A stretch of 64,000 bases of DNA. Source: Arthrobacter subterraneus. Its GTDB lineage: Bacteria > Actinomycetota > Actinomycetes > Actinomycetales > Micrococcaceae. A program made the position numbers and the translations under genes. Shown here one piece after another: positions 18,292 through 28,753 of the stretch; the stretch's first letter is position 1; each line of letters starts with the position of its first letter. Where the stretch lies: contig NZ_FNDT01000002.1 in NCBI RefSeq assembly GCF_900099735.1, forward strand, positions 1-64,000, read 5' to 3'. Below the pieces are notes generated by a model. The model did no database searches, had not been told where the DNA came from, and saw nothing but the letters and a program-made list of their open reading frames with translations.

Positions 18292-19217
18292 CGGCTGCTG
18301 GTCCGCGGCGCGATCTGCCGGTCCTTGAGGACGTCGGTGAGCTGGTCCATGAAGAGACGCACCTGGGTGGTCTGCTTGCCGGCGATCTGCAGGGCGAAAA
18401 TGCTGCGTGCGAGCCGGATCTCGGGGACATCCAGCGCAACGATGCCCTCCGGCGCCCGGAGCATGGCCAGTTCCGGAACAAGGGCGGCGCCCATTCCGGC
18501 CGCCGCCATGGCCAGGCTCGCATTGAAGTCGTCGCAGTACGCGGCGATGTGCGGGTGCAGGTTGCAGCTGGCAAACAGCCTTTCGATGACGGTGGCGTCC
18601 GAGGTGCCGGGATGGTGCATGATCCACGGCATGTCCGCGAGCTGCTCTGCCGAGACTGCGGAACCGTCCGCGATTCCCCAGGCCGCCGGCAGCACCACCC
18701 GGAAATTGTCGTCACCGATCCACTGCCGGCTCACCGATGACGGCCAGGCCAGCCCGCCCTGGCCCACCTGGAACACCAGGGCGAGGTCCAGTTCACCGCC
18801 GGTGCGCAGCCCGTGGATGGTCTGGGCCGGCTCACCGACAAACACTTTCAGATTGATGCCGAGCCGCTTCCACTGCGGGGTGCGTACCAGGCGGGGAAGG
18901 GCGAACGTGGCAAGGCTCGGGAAGATGCCGAGCCGGAGTTCCTGCGTGACCGCAGCACCCGCTTTCACCGTGGACGCCAGAAGCGTGTCGATATCCGTGA
19001 GCACCTTCGAGGCATGGCGTGCCATCACCACGGCGGCTTCGGTGGGCACCGCACTCCGCGCGGACCGGGTGAACAAGGTGACGCCGGTGTCCCGTTCCAA
19101 TGCCGACATCTGCTGCGAAACGGCGGACGCCGTGTAGCCCAGCCGGGTGGCCGCGGACGCGAAGGACCCGTGCCGGATGACCTCCAGAAGGGTCCGCAGG
19201 TGAACGGGATTGACCAC
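18282..19217 (-). CDS. LysR-family transcriptional regulator
   Basis: A 311-residue LysR-type regulator. Residues 5-60 form the winged HTH (VHLRTLLEVIRHGSFASAA, LGYTASAVSQQMSALERDTG), followed by a linker helix and a periplasmic-binding-like effector domain (LRLGIFPSLATFALPRLV, GELDLALVFQ, GMGAALVPELAML). The GTG start has AGAGGA 7 bases upstream. It is convergent with metE and divergent from the FAD oxidoreductase operon, which is the most likely neighbour target. The effector is not evident from sequence. Confidence 0.87.
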   Translation of the reverse strand: MVNPVHLRTLLEVIRHGSFASAATRLGYTASAVSQQMSALERDTGVTLFTRSARSAVPTEAAVVMARHASKVLTDIDTLLASTVKAGAAVTQELRLGIFPSLATFALPRLVRTPQWKRLGINLKVFVGEPAQTIHGLRTGGELDLALVFQVGQGGLAWPSSVSRQWIGDDNFRVVLPAAWGIADGSAVSAEQLADMPWIMHHPGTSDATVIERLFASCNLHPHIAAYCDDFNASLAMAAAGMGAALVPELAMLRAPEGIVALDVPEIRLARSIFALQIAGKQTTQVRLFMDQLTDVLKDRQIAPRTSSRPA

Positions 19218-19370
19218 GTCGACATCCTCTCACGCCTTGTTTTCGTGCAGGCCGCCCCACCCATCCGTGTCTGCACCGTCTCCGAACAATATCCGAACTA
19301 TCTTTTGCAGCAGGGGTAGGTCGTCGTCGAATCCGGCGTCTCCTGTTGCCGGCGTATGGAGGAGGCGCAC

Positions 19371-20708
19371 GTGAGCGGTGAAGAGCGGCCGGACCGGCCG
19401 GGTCGGCGAAGTGTTGCGGTGATCGGCAGCGGCGTGGCCGGGCTGACCGCCGCCTGGGTGCTCAGCCGTGAAAACCGGGTCACGCTCTTTGAAGCCGATA
19501 ACCGCGCCGGCGGGCATGCACACACCCACCGGATGGAACTGGCGGACGGCACCTACACCGGCGTGGACACCGGCTTCATTGTCCACAATGACCGCACCTA
19601 TCCGACCCTGCTGCGCCTCTTCGCCGAACTCGGAGTACAGACCCAGCCCTCCGACATGACAATGTCCGTCCGCTGCGATGGGTGCGGCCTCGAATATGCC
19701 GGCGCCAAGGGCGGACGTGGGGTGTTCGCGCAGCCTCGCTCCTTCACCCGCGGCCGCTACCTGCGGATGCTGGGCGAAATCCTGCGGTTCCAGGCGAGCG
19801 CCCGCGCGCTCCTGCGTGAGACAGACCAGGCCGACGACGACGGCGACACCCTGGGCGAATTCCTCGCCCGCGGAAACTTCAGTGACTACTTCACCGCCCA
19901 CTTCATGACCCCGGTGGTGTCGGCCGTCTGGTCCTGCGACCCGCACACCGCACTGGAATACCCGGCCCGTTACCTGTTCTCTTTCATGCAGCACCACGGG
20001 ATGCTCACGATCAAGGGCTCGCCGCAGTGGCGGACGGTCACCGGCGGGTCCGGTGAGTACGTGCGGAAGATCGTGGACCGGCTCGATGAGGTGCTGCTGG
20101 ATACTCCGGTGACAGGGGTCCGGAAGGCGGGGAACGGCGTCGTCGTCTCTTTCTCCGGTGAGCGCCGGCTCTTTGATGCCGTGGTGATCGCCACCCATCC
20201 GCATCAGGGGCTGGCGCTGCTGGAGGAGCCCACCTCCCTCGAACAGGCGGTGCTCGGGTCGATGCCGTACTCGAGGAACCGCACACTCTTCCATACGGAC
20301 GAGTCAGTGCTCCCGCGCAGCGACAATGCCCGGTCCTCCTGGAACTACCGGCTCCCGGCGTGCAACGCACAACCCGACCGGGTGCTGGTCACCTATGACC
20401 TGAGCAGGCTCCAGCGGTTGAACGGTGCGCAGGGGAAACGGTTCCTGGTGAGCCTGGGGGAGGAGGACCAGATCGATCCGGGCCGCGTCCTCAACACCAT
20501 GACCTATGAGCACCCCCAGTACACGCCGTCGTCCCTCGCTGCCCAACGGCGCCTGGCCGAGCTCAGCGATGACCGGGTTGCGTTCGCGGGCGCCTACCAC
20601 GGGTGGGGCTTCCATGAGGACGGTGCACTGTCCGGCCTGCGGGCCGCCGAACGGCTGGGCGCGTCCTGGCTGGCAGGGACCCGCAGTCCGGTGGAGACGC
20701 CGGTATGA
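19371..20708 (+). CDS. FAD-dependent oxidoreductase (amine-oxidase-like)
   Basis: A 445-residue flavoprotein with an N-terminal dinucleotide-binding fold, VAVIGSGVAGLTAAWVLS then LFEADNRAGGHAHTH, and the C-terminal FAD motif VAFAGAYHGWGFHEDGALSG. The family is found next to DUF1365 and cyclopropane-fatty-acid-synthase-type genes and may reduce or desaturate lipid-linked substrates; the reaction is not established from sequence. The GTG at 19371 has GGAGG at 6 bases; an ATG at 19356 would place that site inside the gene and has none of its own. The stop overlaps the next start by 4 bases. Confidence 0.82.
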   Translation: MSGEERPDRPGRRSVAVIGSGVAGLTAAWVLSRENRVTLFEADNRAGGHAHTHRMELADGTYTGVDTGFIVHNDRTYPTLLRLFAELGVQTQPSDMTMSVRCDGCGLEYAGAKGGRGVFAQPRSFTRGRYLRMLGEILRFQASARALLRETDQADDDGDTLGEFLARGNFSDYFTAHFMTPVVSAVWSCDPHTALEYPARYLFSFMQHHGMLTIKGSPQWRTVTGGSGEYVRKIVDRLDEVLLDTPVTGVRKAGNGVVVSFSGERRLFDAVVIATHPHQGLALLEEPTSLEQAVLGSMPYSRNRTLFHTDESVLPRSDNARSSWNYRLPACNAQPDRVLVTYDLSRLQRLNGAQGKRFLVSLGEEDQIDPGRVLNTMTYEHPQYTPSSLAAQRRLAELSDDRVAFAGAYHGWGFHEDGALSGLRAAERLGASWLAGTRSPVETPV

Positions 20709-21430
20709 AGCCCAGCCTGTACGCGACGACCATCCGGCACGTGCGGAGGGCGCCGCTGGCAAACACATTCACGTACCGCAGCTACAGCTGGTTCGTTGAC
20801 CTCGACGAACTGCCGCGGCTGCCCGGCTGGCTCCGCCCATTCGCGGTGTTTCGGGCCGAGGACCACCTCGGTGACCCCGAAGCCTCGATCCGCTCGAATG
20901 TAGCCGGCTTCCTCACGGCAAACGGGATCGACGACGACGGCGGCACCGTCACCATGCTCGGCAGCGCGAGGGTCCTCGGATATGTGTTCAACCCGCTGAC
21001 ACTTTTCTGGTGCCACGGACGCGACGGCGGACTGCGTGCCGTTCTCGCGGAGGTGCACAACACCTACGGCGAACGCCACTGCTACCTGCTGCATCCTGAC
21101 GGTTCGGGCAGGGCGGTGACGCCGAAGGAGTTCTACGTGTCTCCCTTCAACGACATCTCCGGAACCTACGAGATGAGCGTGCCGGAGCCCGATTCGAAAC
21201 TGTCCGTCGCGATCACGCTGCGCCGTCCGGGCCAGCCGCCGTTTGCGGCCACCATGGCCGGAACCCGCCTCCCGGCGACTTCGCGCAATGTTGTGCGCAT
21301 GGCGGCGGCCATTCCCCTGGCGCCGCTGCGTGCAACGCTCCAGATCCGCTGGCAGGGAATCCGGCTCTGGCTGCGCCGCCTTCCCCTGCATCCCCGACCG
21401 AACCACAAACCACAGGAGTATGTGAGATGA
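20705..21430 (+). CDS. DUF1365 family protein
   Basis: 241 residues, YcjX-unrelated DUF1365 type: SLYATTIRHVRRAPLANTF, YRSYSWFVDLDELP, RVLGYVFNPLTLFWCH, LRAVLAEVHNTYGERH and KEFYVSPFNDISGTYEM. The family is of unknown biochemical function and is nearly always beside FAD oxidoreductase and Cfa-like genes. Here it is translationally coupled on both sides (ATGA overlaps at 20705 and 21427), which argues for one lipid-modification unit. Confidence 0.85.
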   Translation: MKPSLYATTIRHVRRAPLANTFTYRSYSWFVDLDELPRLPGWLRPFAVFRAEDHLGDPEASIRSNVAGFLTANGIDDDGGTVTMLGSARVLGYVFNPLTLFWCHGRDGGLRAVLAEVHNTYGERHCYLLHPDGSGRAVTPKEFYVSPFNDISGTYEMSVPEPDSKLSVAITLRRPGQPPFAATMAGTRLPATSRNVVRMAAAIPLAPLRATLQIRWQGIRLWLRRLPLHPRPNHKPQEYVR

Positions 21431-22719
21431 CCACCACCGTCACCCGGTCCAGCACCGACGCGGACCCGCAGGACTGGCCCGGCATAGCCTTTGTGCCAAG
21501 TGGTCCGCACAACCGTATTGCGGCGGCGCTCGCCGAGAAGATCTTCGTGGCGGCAGTGAACCGCCTGCCGATGCGCGTGACGTACGACGACGGCACGGTG
21601 CACGGCGGCATACCGCGCCGCACCGAGGGAAGCGGCGTCCCGGAAATGCGGATCCACCGCCCCGGGGACTTCTTTGCGCGGTTGGGGGACAGCGGGCTGA
21701 TCGGGCTGGGGGAGTCTTACATGGCGAAAGACTGGACTGCGCCGGACCTGACGGCGGTCATTGAAGTGTTCGCCCAGCGCGCCGCCCACCTGGTGCCGGT
21801 TCCGCTCCAGAAACTGCGGGGCCTGTACCTTCCCAAGCCGCCGCGCAGGGAACGGAACACCACCGCCAACACCCGATCGAACATCTCGCGCCACTATGAC
21901 CTGTCCAATGAGCTGTTCGCACTCTTCCTCGACAACACCATGTCCTACTCGAGCGCACTGTTCGACGGCGCGGGCCCGGACCTGCTGGAGGCCCGCTGGG
22001 AGGACTTTGCGCCGGCGCAGCAGCGCAAGATTGACCGGCTCCTGGACCAGGCGGACGTCGGCCCCGGAAGCCGCGTGCTGGAGATCGGCACCGGCTGGGG
22101 TGAACTTGCCCTGCGGGCTGCCCGCCGGGGCGCCGAGGTAGTGACTGTCACGCTCTCCAGCGAGCAGAAGCGGCTCGCGGAGGAGCGGATCGCTGAAGCC
22201 GGGTTCACGGACCGGGTCCGGGTGGAGCTGAAGGACTACCGCGCTGTGGAGGGCGAGTTCGACGCAATTGTGTCCGTCGAGATGATCGAGGCCGTCGGGT
22301 ACGAATACTGGGGGGTCTACTTCCAGACCATCGACCGCCTGCTCGCGCCCGGCGGAAGGGTGGCCATCCAGGCGATCACCATGCCGCACGAGCGCATGTT
22401 GGCAACCCGCCGCTCCTATACCTGGATCCACAAGTACATCTTCCCGGGCGGTTTCATTCCGTCCGTGCGCGCCATCGAGGACATCACCGACCGCTACACC
22501 AGCCTGCGGGTCCGGGAACGGCTCTCCATGGGGGATCACTACGCGCAGACCCTGCGGCTGTGGGAGGAACGCTTCCTTGCGCGCCTGGACGAGGTCGAGG
22601 CCCTGGGCTTCGATGAGATCTTCCAGCGGATGTGGCTGTTCTACCTGTGCTATTGCCGGGCTGGATTCCAGGCGGGTTACCTTGATGTCCAGCAACTGAT
22701 CTTTGACCGCCGCCCCTGA
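21427..22719 (+). CDS. Cyclopropane-fatty-acid-phospholipid synthase-type methyltransferase (copy 1)
   Basis: A 430-residue SAM-dependent enzyme of the Cfa/CmaA group that adds a methylene or methyl group to the double bond of phospholipid acyl chains at the membrane. Seen: SRHYDLSNELFALFLDNTMSYS split by family spacing, SAM motif VLEIGTGWGELALRAA, EMIEAVGYEYWGVYF and a C-terminal LWEERFLARLDEV helix. The start overlaps the DUF1365 stop. Compared with the second copy it has the longer N-terminal domain typical of full-length Cfa proteins. Product (cyclopropane, methyl-branched or other) cannot be decided. Confidence 0.88.
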   Translation: MTTTVTRSSTDADPQDWPGIAFVPSGPHNRIAAALAEKIFVAAVNRLPMRVTYDDGTVHGGIPRRTEGSGVPEMRIHRPGDFFARLGDSGLIGLGESYMAKDWTAPDLTAVIEVFAQRAAHLVPVPLQKLRGLYLPKPPRRERNTTANTRSNISRHYDLSNELFALFLDNTMSYSSALFDGAGPDLLEARWEDFAPAQQRKIDRLLDQADVGPGSRVLEIGTGWGELALRAARRGAEVVTVTLSSEQKRLAEERIAEAGFTDRVRVELKDYRAVEGEFDAIVSVEMIEAVGYEYWGVYFQTIDRLLAPGGRVAIQAITMPHERMLATRRSYTWIHKYIFPGGFIPSVRAIEDITDRYTSLRVRERLSMGDHYAQTLRLWEERFLARLDEVEALGFDEIFQRMWLFYLCYCRAGFQAGYLDVQQLIFDRRP

Positions 22720-22818
22720 ACCGGCGGACGGGCACCGCCGTCCATTTCACCGCCGCCCAATGAGCACGCGCGCGGTCAGTCGTTTCCGCTCAAGTGCACC
22801 CTCATCCTGGAGCCACCG

Positions 22819-24090
22819 ATGACAGATCTTCAGCAGTCCCGCCAGTCCGCCGGCATCAACCGAAGCATCGCGCCGTCCATCGCACGTATTCTCGAGCCCA
22901 TCGTCGGGGGCGAGCTTCCCGTGCGGCTGACCGCCTGGGACGGAAGCTCGGCCGGCCCGGAAGGTGCCCCCGAGGTGCAGCTGAACAGCGCAAACGCCCT
23001 TCGGCGGCTCCTCTGGAGCCCGGGTGAGCTGGGCGCGTCGCAGGCGTACGTGACCGGAGAGCTCGACGTGTCCGGACCGCTGGAGGACGCACTCAACCAC
23101 GTGTGGACGGTCGTCGGCGAACGCGGGCTCTCGATGCCATCGCTTCGGCCCCAGCTTGCCTTTCAGCTCGGCCGGCTGGCACGGGACCTGGGGGTTCTGC
23201 GCGGGCCCCTGCCTGCTCCGCGCAGCCAGGCCAGGATCACCGGCAAGCTGCACAGCCTTCTCCGGGACCGGGCGGCGATCAGCCATCATTACGATCTCTC
23301 CAACGATTTCTATGAGCTGATCCTCGACCGGCACATGGCATATTCCTGCGCCTACTGGCGCTCGGATGATCCCGACTACACGCTGGAGGACGCCCAGCGG
23401 GACAAACTCGACCTGGTGTGCCGGAAGATCGGTCTGGACACCCTGCCCAATCAGCGGTTCCTGGACGTCGGGTGCGGGTGGGGTTCCCTCAGCCTTTACG
23501 CGGCGGAGCATTTCGGCGCAAAGGTCACCGGCGTAACGATCTCGCGTGAACAGAAGGCGTTCATTGACCGGCGCATCGCGGAGCGGAAGCTTCAGGACCG
23601 TGTGGAGATCCGACTGCAGGACTACCGCGATGTCACGGACGACCCGTACGACGCCGTTGCTTCCCTCGAAATGGGCGAGCACGTAGGCGAGTCCAACTAC
23701 GGAGTGTATGCCTCCACCCTGTTCCGCAACGTGCGGCCGGGCGGCAGCGTGCTGATCCAGCAGATGTCCCGGCACGGCAGGCACCCGGGCGGGGGACCGT
23801 TCATCGAATCCTTCATCGCGCCGGACATGCACATGCGTCCGGTCGGCGACACGGTCAACCTGGTTGAGGCTGCCGGCTTCGAGATCCGGGGTGTGGAGGC
23901 CATGCGCGAGCACTACGTGCGAACCATCGACGCGTGGCTGGCCCGGTTTGAGGGGAACTGGGAGCGCGCCGTTGAGATGATGGGCGAGGAAGTGGCCCGC
24001 GTGTGGCGGCTGTACCTGGTGGGGGCCAAGCTCACGTTCCGTGACGGACGCATGGGCGTCGACCAGCTCCTGGTCCGGCGCCCGGAGTAA
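22819..24090 (+). CDS. Cyclopropane-fatty-acid-phospholipid synthase-type methyltransferase (copy 2)
   Basis: 423 residues, second Cfa-type gene 99 bases after the first. Key segments: ISHHYDLSNDFYELILDRHM, AYSCAYW with the family Cys, FLDVGCGWGSLSLYAAEHFG, VTGVTISREQKAF, EMGEHVGESNYGVYASTLF and the C-terminal WRLYLVGAKLTFRDGRMGV. The SAM motif and catalytic context are intact in both copies but the sequences differ widely, so they are old paralogues with probably distinct substrates or products. The intergenic gap could hold a separate promoter. Confidence 0.88.
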   Translation: MTDLQQSRQSAGINRSIAPSIARILEPIVGGELPVRLTAWDGSSAGPEGAPEVQLNSANALRRLLWSPGELGASQAYVTGELDVSGPLEDALNHVWTVVGERGLSMPSLRPQLAFQLGRLARDLGVLRGPLPAPRSQARITGKLHSLLRDRAAISHHYDLSNDFYELILDRHMAYSCAYWRSDDPDYTLEDAQRDKLDLVCRKIGLDTLPNQRFLDVGCGWGSLSLYAAEHFGAKVTGVTISREQKAFIDRRIAERKLQDRVEIRLQDYRDVTDDPYDAVASLEMGEHVGESNYGVYASTLFRNVRPGGSVLIQQMSRHGRHPGGGPFIESFIAPDMHMRPVGDTVNLVEAAGFEIRGVEAMREHYVRTIDAWLARFEGNWERAVEMMGEEVARVWRLYLVGAKLTFRDGRMGVDQLLVRRPE

Positions 24091-24473
24091 ACCGCCGCGC
24101 CTGCCGAGCGGTCGGCGGGTAAACCCGCGGAAGACGACGGCGACACGCCGAGCAGTCGCGACACGCACACCTTTTTCCTGTGTGGACAGCGCTCCACAGG
24201 CTGTGGACCGAGGCACCGGAAACCGCGGGTTTCAGCCGATTAGAACGGTCCTGACATGTGGATTCCCTGTGGACTATTCGACCGGGAAATGACATACTTG
24301 TAATACATCATCTTGGGGTCGGCGCCGCCGCGTTGCACTAGATGTAGTATCTAGATATCGAATCACCTGCTGGCGAGGCAGTGTCCGCATCGGCCGTTCA
24401 AGCGGTCCGCAAGGCGGCTTGAAGCCCACCAACAATTGCCGAATAACAGCACTTCACAAGGGGAGTCAGGGAC
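24091..24473. promoter_or_regulatory. Regulatory region of the nrd cluster
   Basis: A 383-base gap with no convincing gene. TGTGGA occurs on the plus strand at 24181, 24202, 24257 and 24269 and on the minus strand at 24193-24198; TGTGGACAG at 24181 is close to the actinobacterial DnaA box (reverse complement of TTGTCCACA). A CTAGAT-GTAGT-ATCTAG palindrome follows at 24338-24354. Confidence 0.5.
24338..24354. promoter_or_regulatory. Palindrome upstream of nrdH, candidate NrdR or other operator
   Basis: CTAGAT and ATCTAG are perfect complements around GTAGT, about 120 bases before nrdH. NrdR boxes in actinobacteria are AT-rich palindromic pairs at similar places; the match to that consensus is loose. 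Confidence 0.4.
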
Positions 24474-24719
24474 ATGACCGTCACGGTTTACACCAAGCCA
24501 GCATGCGTACAGTGCAACGCCACCTATCGGGCCCTGGACAAGAAGGGCATCGCCTACCAGAGCGTCGATATTTCACAGGACCCGGCAGCACTGGAGCGGG
24601 TTCGCTCGCTCGGTTACATGCAGGCCCCCGTGGTCATCACGGACCAGGACCACTGGTCCGGTTTCCGCCCTGACAAGATCAACGAGCTCGCCCAGGGGTC
24701 AATCACCTCCGTAGCCTAG
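24474..24719 (+). CDS. nrdH: Glutaredoxin-like electron donor NrdH
   Basis: An 81-residue redoxin that delivers electrons to the class Ib ribonucleotide reductase. It starts MTVTVYTKPACVQCNATYRA with the CVQC active site, and carries the NrdH C-terminal signature GYMQAPVVITDQDHWSGFRPDKI. A GGGGAG-type site precedes the ATG. It is first in the cluster nrdH-nrdI-nrdE-nrdF. Confidence 0.96.
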   Translation: MTVTVYTKPACVQCNATYRALDKKGIAYQSVDISQDPAALERVRSLGYMQAPVVITDQDHWSGFRPDKINELAQGSITSVA

Positions 24720-24764
24720 GCACGGCTGGGCGCCGTTCCTGTTGGCCGGGCGGATGTAGTCGAC

Positions 24765-25223
24765 ATGACAACACCAACCATCAGTCGAAATGTCCGCGGA
24801 CGGGCGGGTGTCGAGCCGTTGGAAACTGACGCGTCGCTCATTTACTTTTCGTCGGCGTCGGACAATACGCACCGCTTTGTCAGCAAATTGCCCGTCCGCT
24901 CCGCACGGATCCCGCTCCTCACCAGCGAGGATACGCTCCGAGCGGTCAGCCCATTCGTCCTGGTACTTCCCACCTACGGGGGCACCAGCGGCAAGGGCGC
25001 GGTGCCGCGGCAGGTGATCAAGTTCCTCAATGTCGAGGGCAATCGCCGGCTGCTGCGCGGCGTGATCGGCGCCGGCAACACCAACTTCGGGGACACCTAC
25101 TGCCTCGCCGCGGACATCATCGCGGCGAAATGCAACGTTCCCGTTCTGTATCGATTTGAACTTATGGGCACGTCCGAGGACGTTGACCGGGTAACCCAAG
25201 GATTGGAAGAGTTTTGGACATGA
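24765..25223 (+). CDS. nrdI: Flavodoxin-like NrdI
   Basis: 152-residue flavodoxin-like protein that supplies the oxidant for assembling the dimanganese-tyrosyl cofactor of NrdF. Seen: [15 protein letters not shown] (FMN phosphate loop), [37 protein letters not shown] and [16 protein letters not shown]. The N-terminus is about 20 residues longer than many NrdI proteins. The stop overlaps the nrdE start (ATGA at 25220-25223). Confidence 0.94.
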   Translation: MTTPTISRNVRGRAGVEPLETDASLIYFSSASDNTHRFVSKLPVRSARIPLLTSEDTLRAVSPFVLVLPTYGGTSGKGAVPRQVIKFLNVEGNRRLLRGVIGAGNTNFGDTYCLAADIIAAKCNVPVLYRFELMGTSEDVDRVTQGLEEFWT

Positions 25224-27370
25224 CAGTCGCTGAAACAGAAGCACCCGCACTTCCCGAGCGTTTCAAGGGCTTGGGCTACCACGAGCTCAACGCCATGCTT
25301 AACCTGTACGGACCCAACGGCGAGATCCAGTTCGAGGCCGACCGGGAAGCCGCGCACCAGTACTTCCTCCAGCACGTCAACAACAACACCGTCTTCTTCC
25401 ATGATCTTGAGGAGAAGCTGGACTACCTCGTCAAGAACGAGTACTACGAGCGGGAAACCCTCGACCAGTACACAATGAACTTCATCCGCGACCTGTACAA
25501 GCGCGCGTACGAGAAGAAGTTCCGGTTCGAGACTTTCCTCGGTGCCTTCAAGTTCTACACCTCGTACACACTGAAGACGTTCGACGGCAAGCGCTACCTG
25601 GAGCGCTATGAGGACCGCGTCTGCATGGTCGCCATGCACCTGGCGCGTGGGAACGAGGAACTCGCCACCCGCATGGTGGACGAGATCATCGAGGGCCGGT
25701 TCCAGCCGGCAACACCGACCTTCCTCAACGCCGGAAAGCGGCAGCGCGGCGAGCTGGTTTCCTGCTTCCTGCTGCGGATCGAAGACAACATGGAGTCCAT
25801 CGGGCGCTCCATCAACTCAGCCCTCCAGCTCTCCAAGCGCGGCGGCGGCGTGGCGTTCGCCCTGACGAACATCCGTGAGGTCGGCGCGCCGATCAAGCAG
25901 ATCGAGAACCAGTCCTCCGGCGTCATCCCCGTGATGAAGCTCCTCGAAGACAGCTTCTCCTACGCCAACCAGCTCGGCGCACGCCAGGGCGCGGGCGCCG
26001 TGTACCTGCACGCGCACCACCCGGACATCAACCGCTTCCTCGACACCAAGCGGGAGAACGCCGACGAGAAGATCCGTATCAAGACCCTCTCCCTGGGTGT
26101 TGTGGTTCCGGACATCACCTTCGAACTGGCGAAGAAGGACGAGGACATGTACCTGTTCTCGCCCTACGACGTCGAGCGTGTCTACGGCATGCCGTTCTCC
26201 GACGTTTCTGTCACCGAGAAGTACTACGAGATGGTGGACGACTCCCGGATCAAGAAGACCAAGATCAAGGCACGCGAGTTCTTCCAGACGCTCGCCGAGA
26301 TCCAGTTCGAGTCCGGCTACCCGTACATCATGTTCGAGGACACGGTGAACCGGGCCAACCCGATCGACGGCAAGATCATCATGTCCAACCTGTGCTCGGA
26401 GATCCTGCAGGTATCGCAGCCCACCACGTACAACGACGACCTCTCCTACGCCGACACCGGCAAGGACATCTCCTGCAACCTGGGATCGCTGAACATCGCG
26501 AAGACCATGGATTCGCCGGACTTCGGATCCACCATCGAGACAGCCATCCGGGCGCTCTCGGCAGTCTCGGACATGTCCAACATCACCTCGGTGCCCTCGA
26601 TTGCGAAGGGGAATGACGCGTCCCACGCCATCGGGCTCGGACAGATGAACCTTCACGGTTACCTGGCCCGTGAGCGGGTGCACTATGGCTCGGAAGAGGG
26701 CCTGGACTTCACGAATATCTACTTCTACTCCGTGGTGTACCACGCCGTGCGGGCGTCGAATCTGTTGGCCAAGGAAACCGGCCGGACCTTCGGAGGTTTC
26801 GAGAAGTCGAAGTACGCCTCCGGTGAGTTCTTCGACAAGTACACCGACCAGGAATGGGTTCCCCAGACCGCGCGGGTCAGGGAACTCTTCGCCAACGTGC
26901 ACATTCCCACCCAGGACGACTGGCGGGCGCTCAAAGCGTCGGTGATGGAGCACGGCATCTACAACCAGAACCTGCAGGCCGTTCCACCGACCGGTTCGAT
27001 CAGCTACATCAACAACTCGACCTCGTCCATCCACCCGGTGGCCTCCAAGATCGAGATCCGCAAGGAGGGCAAGCTGGGGCGCGTGTACTACCCGGCGCCG
27101 TACCTCACCAACGACAACCTGGAGTACTACCAGGACGCGTATGAGATCGGCTACGAGAAGGTCATCGACACCTACGCCGCCGCCACTCAGCACGTGGACC
27201 AGGGGCTCTCGCTGACGCTGTTCTTCAAGGACACCGCCACCACCCGCGACATCAACCGGGCGCAGATCTACGCCTGGCGCAAGGGCATCAAGACCATCTA
27301 CTACATCCGCCTCCGCCAGCTCGCGCTGGAGGGGACCGAGGTGGAGAATTGCGTCAGCTGCATGCTGTAA
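25220..27370 (+). CDS. nrdE: Class Ib ribonucleoside-diphosphate reductase, alpha subunit
   Basis: The 716-residue catalytic subunit reduces NDPs to dNDPs. Evident are the N-terminal ATP-cone-free start [16 protein letters not shown], the substrate-site cysteine in [16 protein letters not shown], the glycyl-site segment [28 protein letters not shown], and the C-terminal swinging pair in ENCVSCML. The ATG at 25220 is chosen over a TTG two codons earlier. It is coupled to nrdI. A long hairpin separates it from nrdF. Confidence 0.97.
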   Translation: MTVAETEAPALPERFKGLGYHELNAMLNLYGPNGEIQFEADREAAHQYFLQHVNNNTVFFHDLEEKLDYLVKNEYYERETLDQYTMNFIRDLYKRAYEKKFRFETFLGAFKFYTSYTLKTFDGKRYLERYEDRVCMVAMHLARGNEELATRMVDEIIEGRFQPATPTFLNAGKRQRGELVSCFLLRIEDNMESIGRSINSALQLSKRGGGVAFALTNIREVGAPIKQIENQSSGVIPVMKLLEDSFSYANQLGARQGAGAVYLHAHHPDINRFLDTKRENADEKIRIKTLSLGVVVPDITFELAKKDEDMYLFSPYDVERVYGMPFSDVSVTEKYYEMVDDSRIKKTKIKAREFFQTLAEIQFESGYPYIMFEDTVNRANPIDGKIIMSNLCSEILQVSQPTTYNDDLSYADTGKDISCNLGSLNIAKTMDSPDFGSTIETAIRALSAVSDMSNITSVPSIAKGNDASHAIGLGQMNLHGYLARERVHYGSEEGLDFTNIYFYSVVYHAVRASNLLAKETGRTFGGFEKSKYASGEFFDKYTDQEWVPQTARVRELFANVHIPTQDDWRALKASVMEHGIYNQNLQAVPPTGSISYINNSTSSIHPVASKIEIRKEGKLGRVYYPAPYLTNDNLEYYQDAYEIGYEKVIDTYAAATQHVDQGLSLTLFFKDTATTRDINRAQIYAWRKGIKTIYYIRLRQLALEGTEVENCVSCML

Positions 27371-27389
27371 CCGGCACGTAAGCCAAACA

Positions 27390-27435
27390 ACGACGCCGGT
27401 GGGCCGGCGCACAAAAGCCGGCCCGCCGTCGTCGT
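27390..27435 (+). terminator. Long hairpin between nrdE and nrdF
   Basis: A 19-position stem (one mismatch, one G-T pair) runs from 27390-27408 to 27417-27435 around GCACAAAA. No T-run follows directly, so it may act as a partial terminator, mRNA processing or stability element setting the NrdE:NrdF ratio. Confidence 0.65.
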
Positions 27436-27446
27436 ACATTAGTTAA

Positions 27447-28472
<1,026 letters not shown>

Positions 28473-28753
28473 GAACGTCACCAACCCGCCTAGGTTCCCC
28501 CGGTCGTGGACCCGAAGGAACACATCGCAGGTTCCAAGGAAACAGCAAGCCCCGGCACGGATGCTTGGACCGGGACCAGCCGCCAAGACCTGGCGAGAAC
28601 TCCCGCCGGGCCGGACCCGCTCCCACTGCCTCCGGAATGGGTCCGCCCCGGCTTGAAGGATCGTTACGGAATCGACGTTGGCGGATTGCCCCGCGTATCG
28701 TCCCGGACCCGAATAATCGGTTGTGTCTCTAAACCAACTTTCGGGGAATCTCG
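28473..28753. other. Intergenic region after nrdF
   Basis: About 280 bases with no clear gene. An open frame at 28506-28757 has no ribosome binding site and no recognisable content. A GGGGAA site at the right end belongs to the following secreted protein. No strong terminator is seen after nrdF. Confidence 0.4.
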
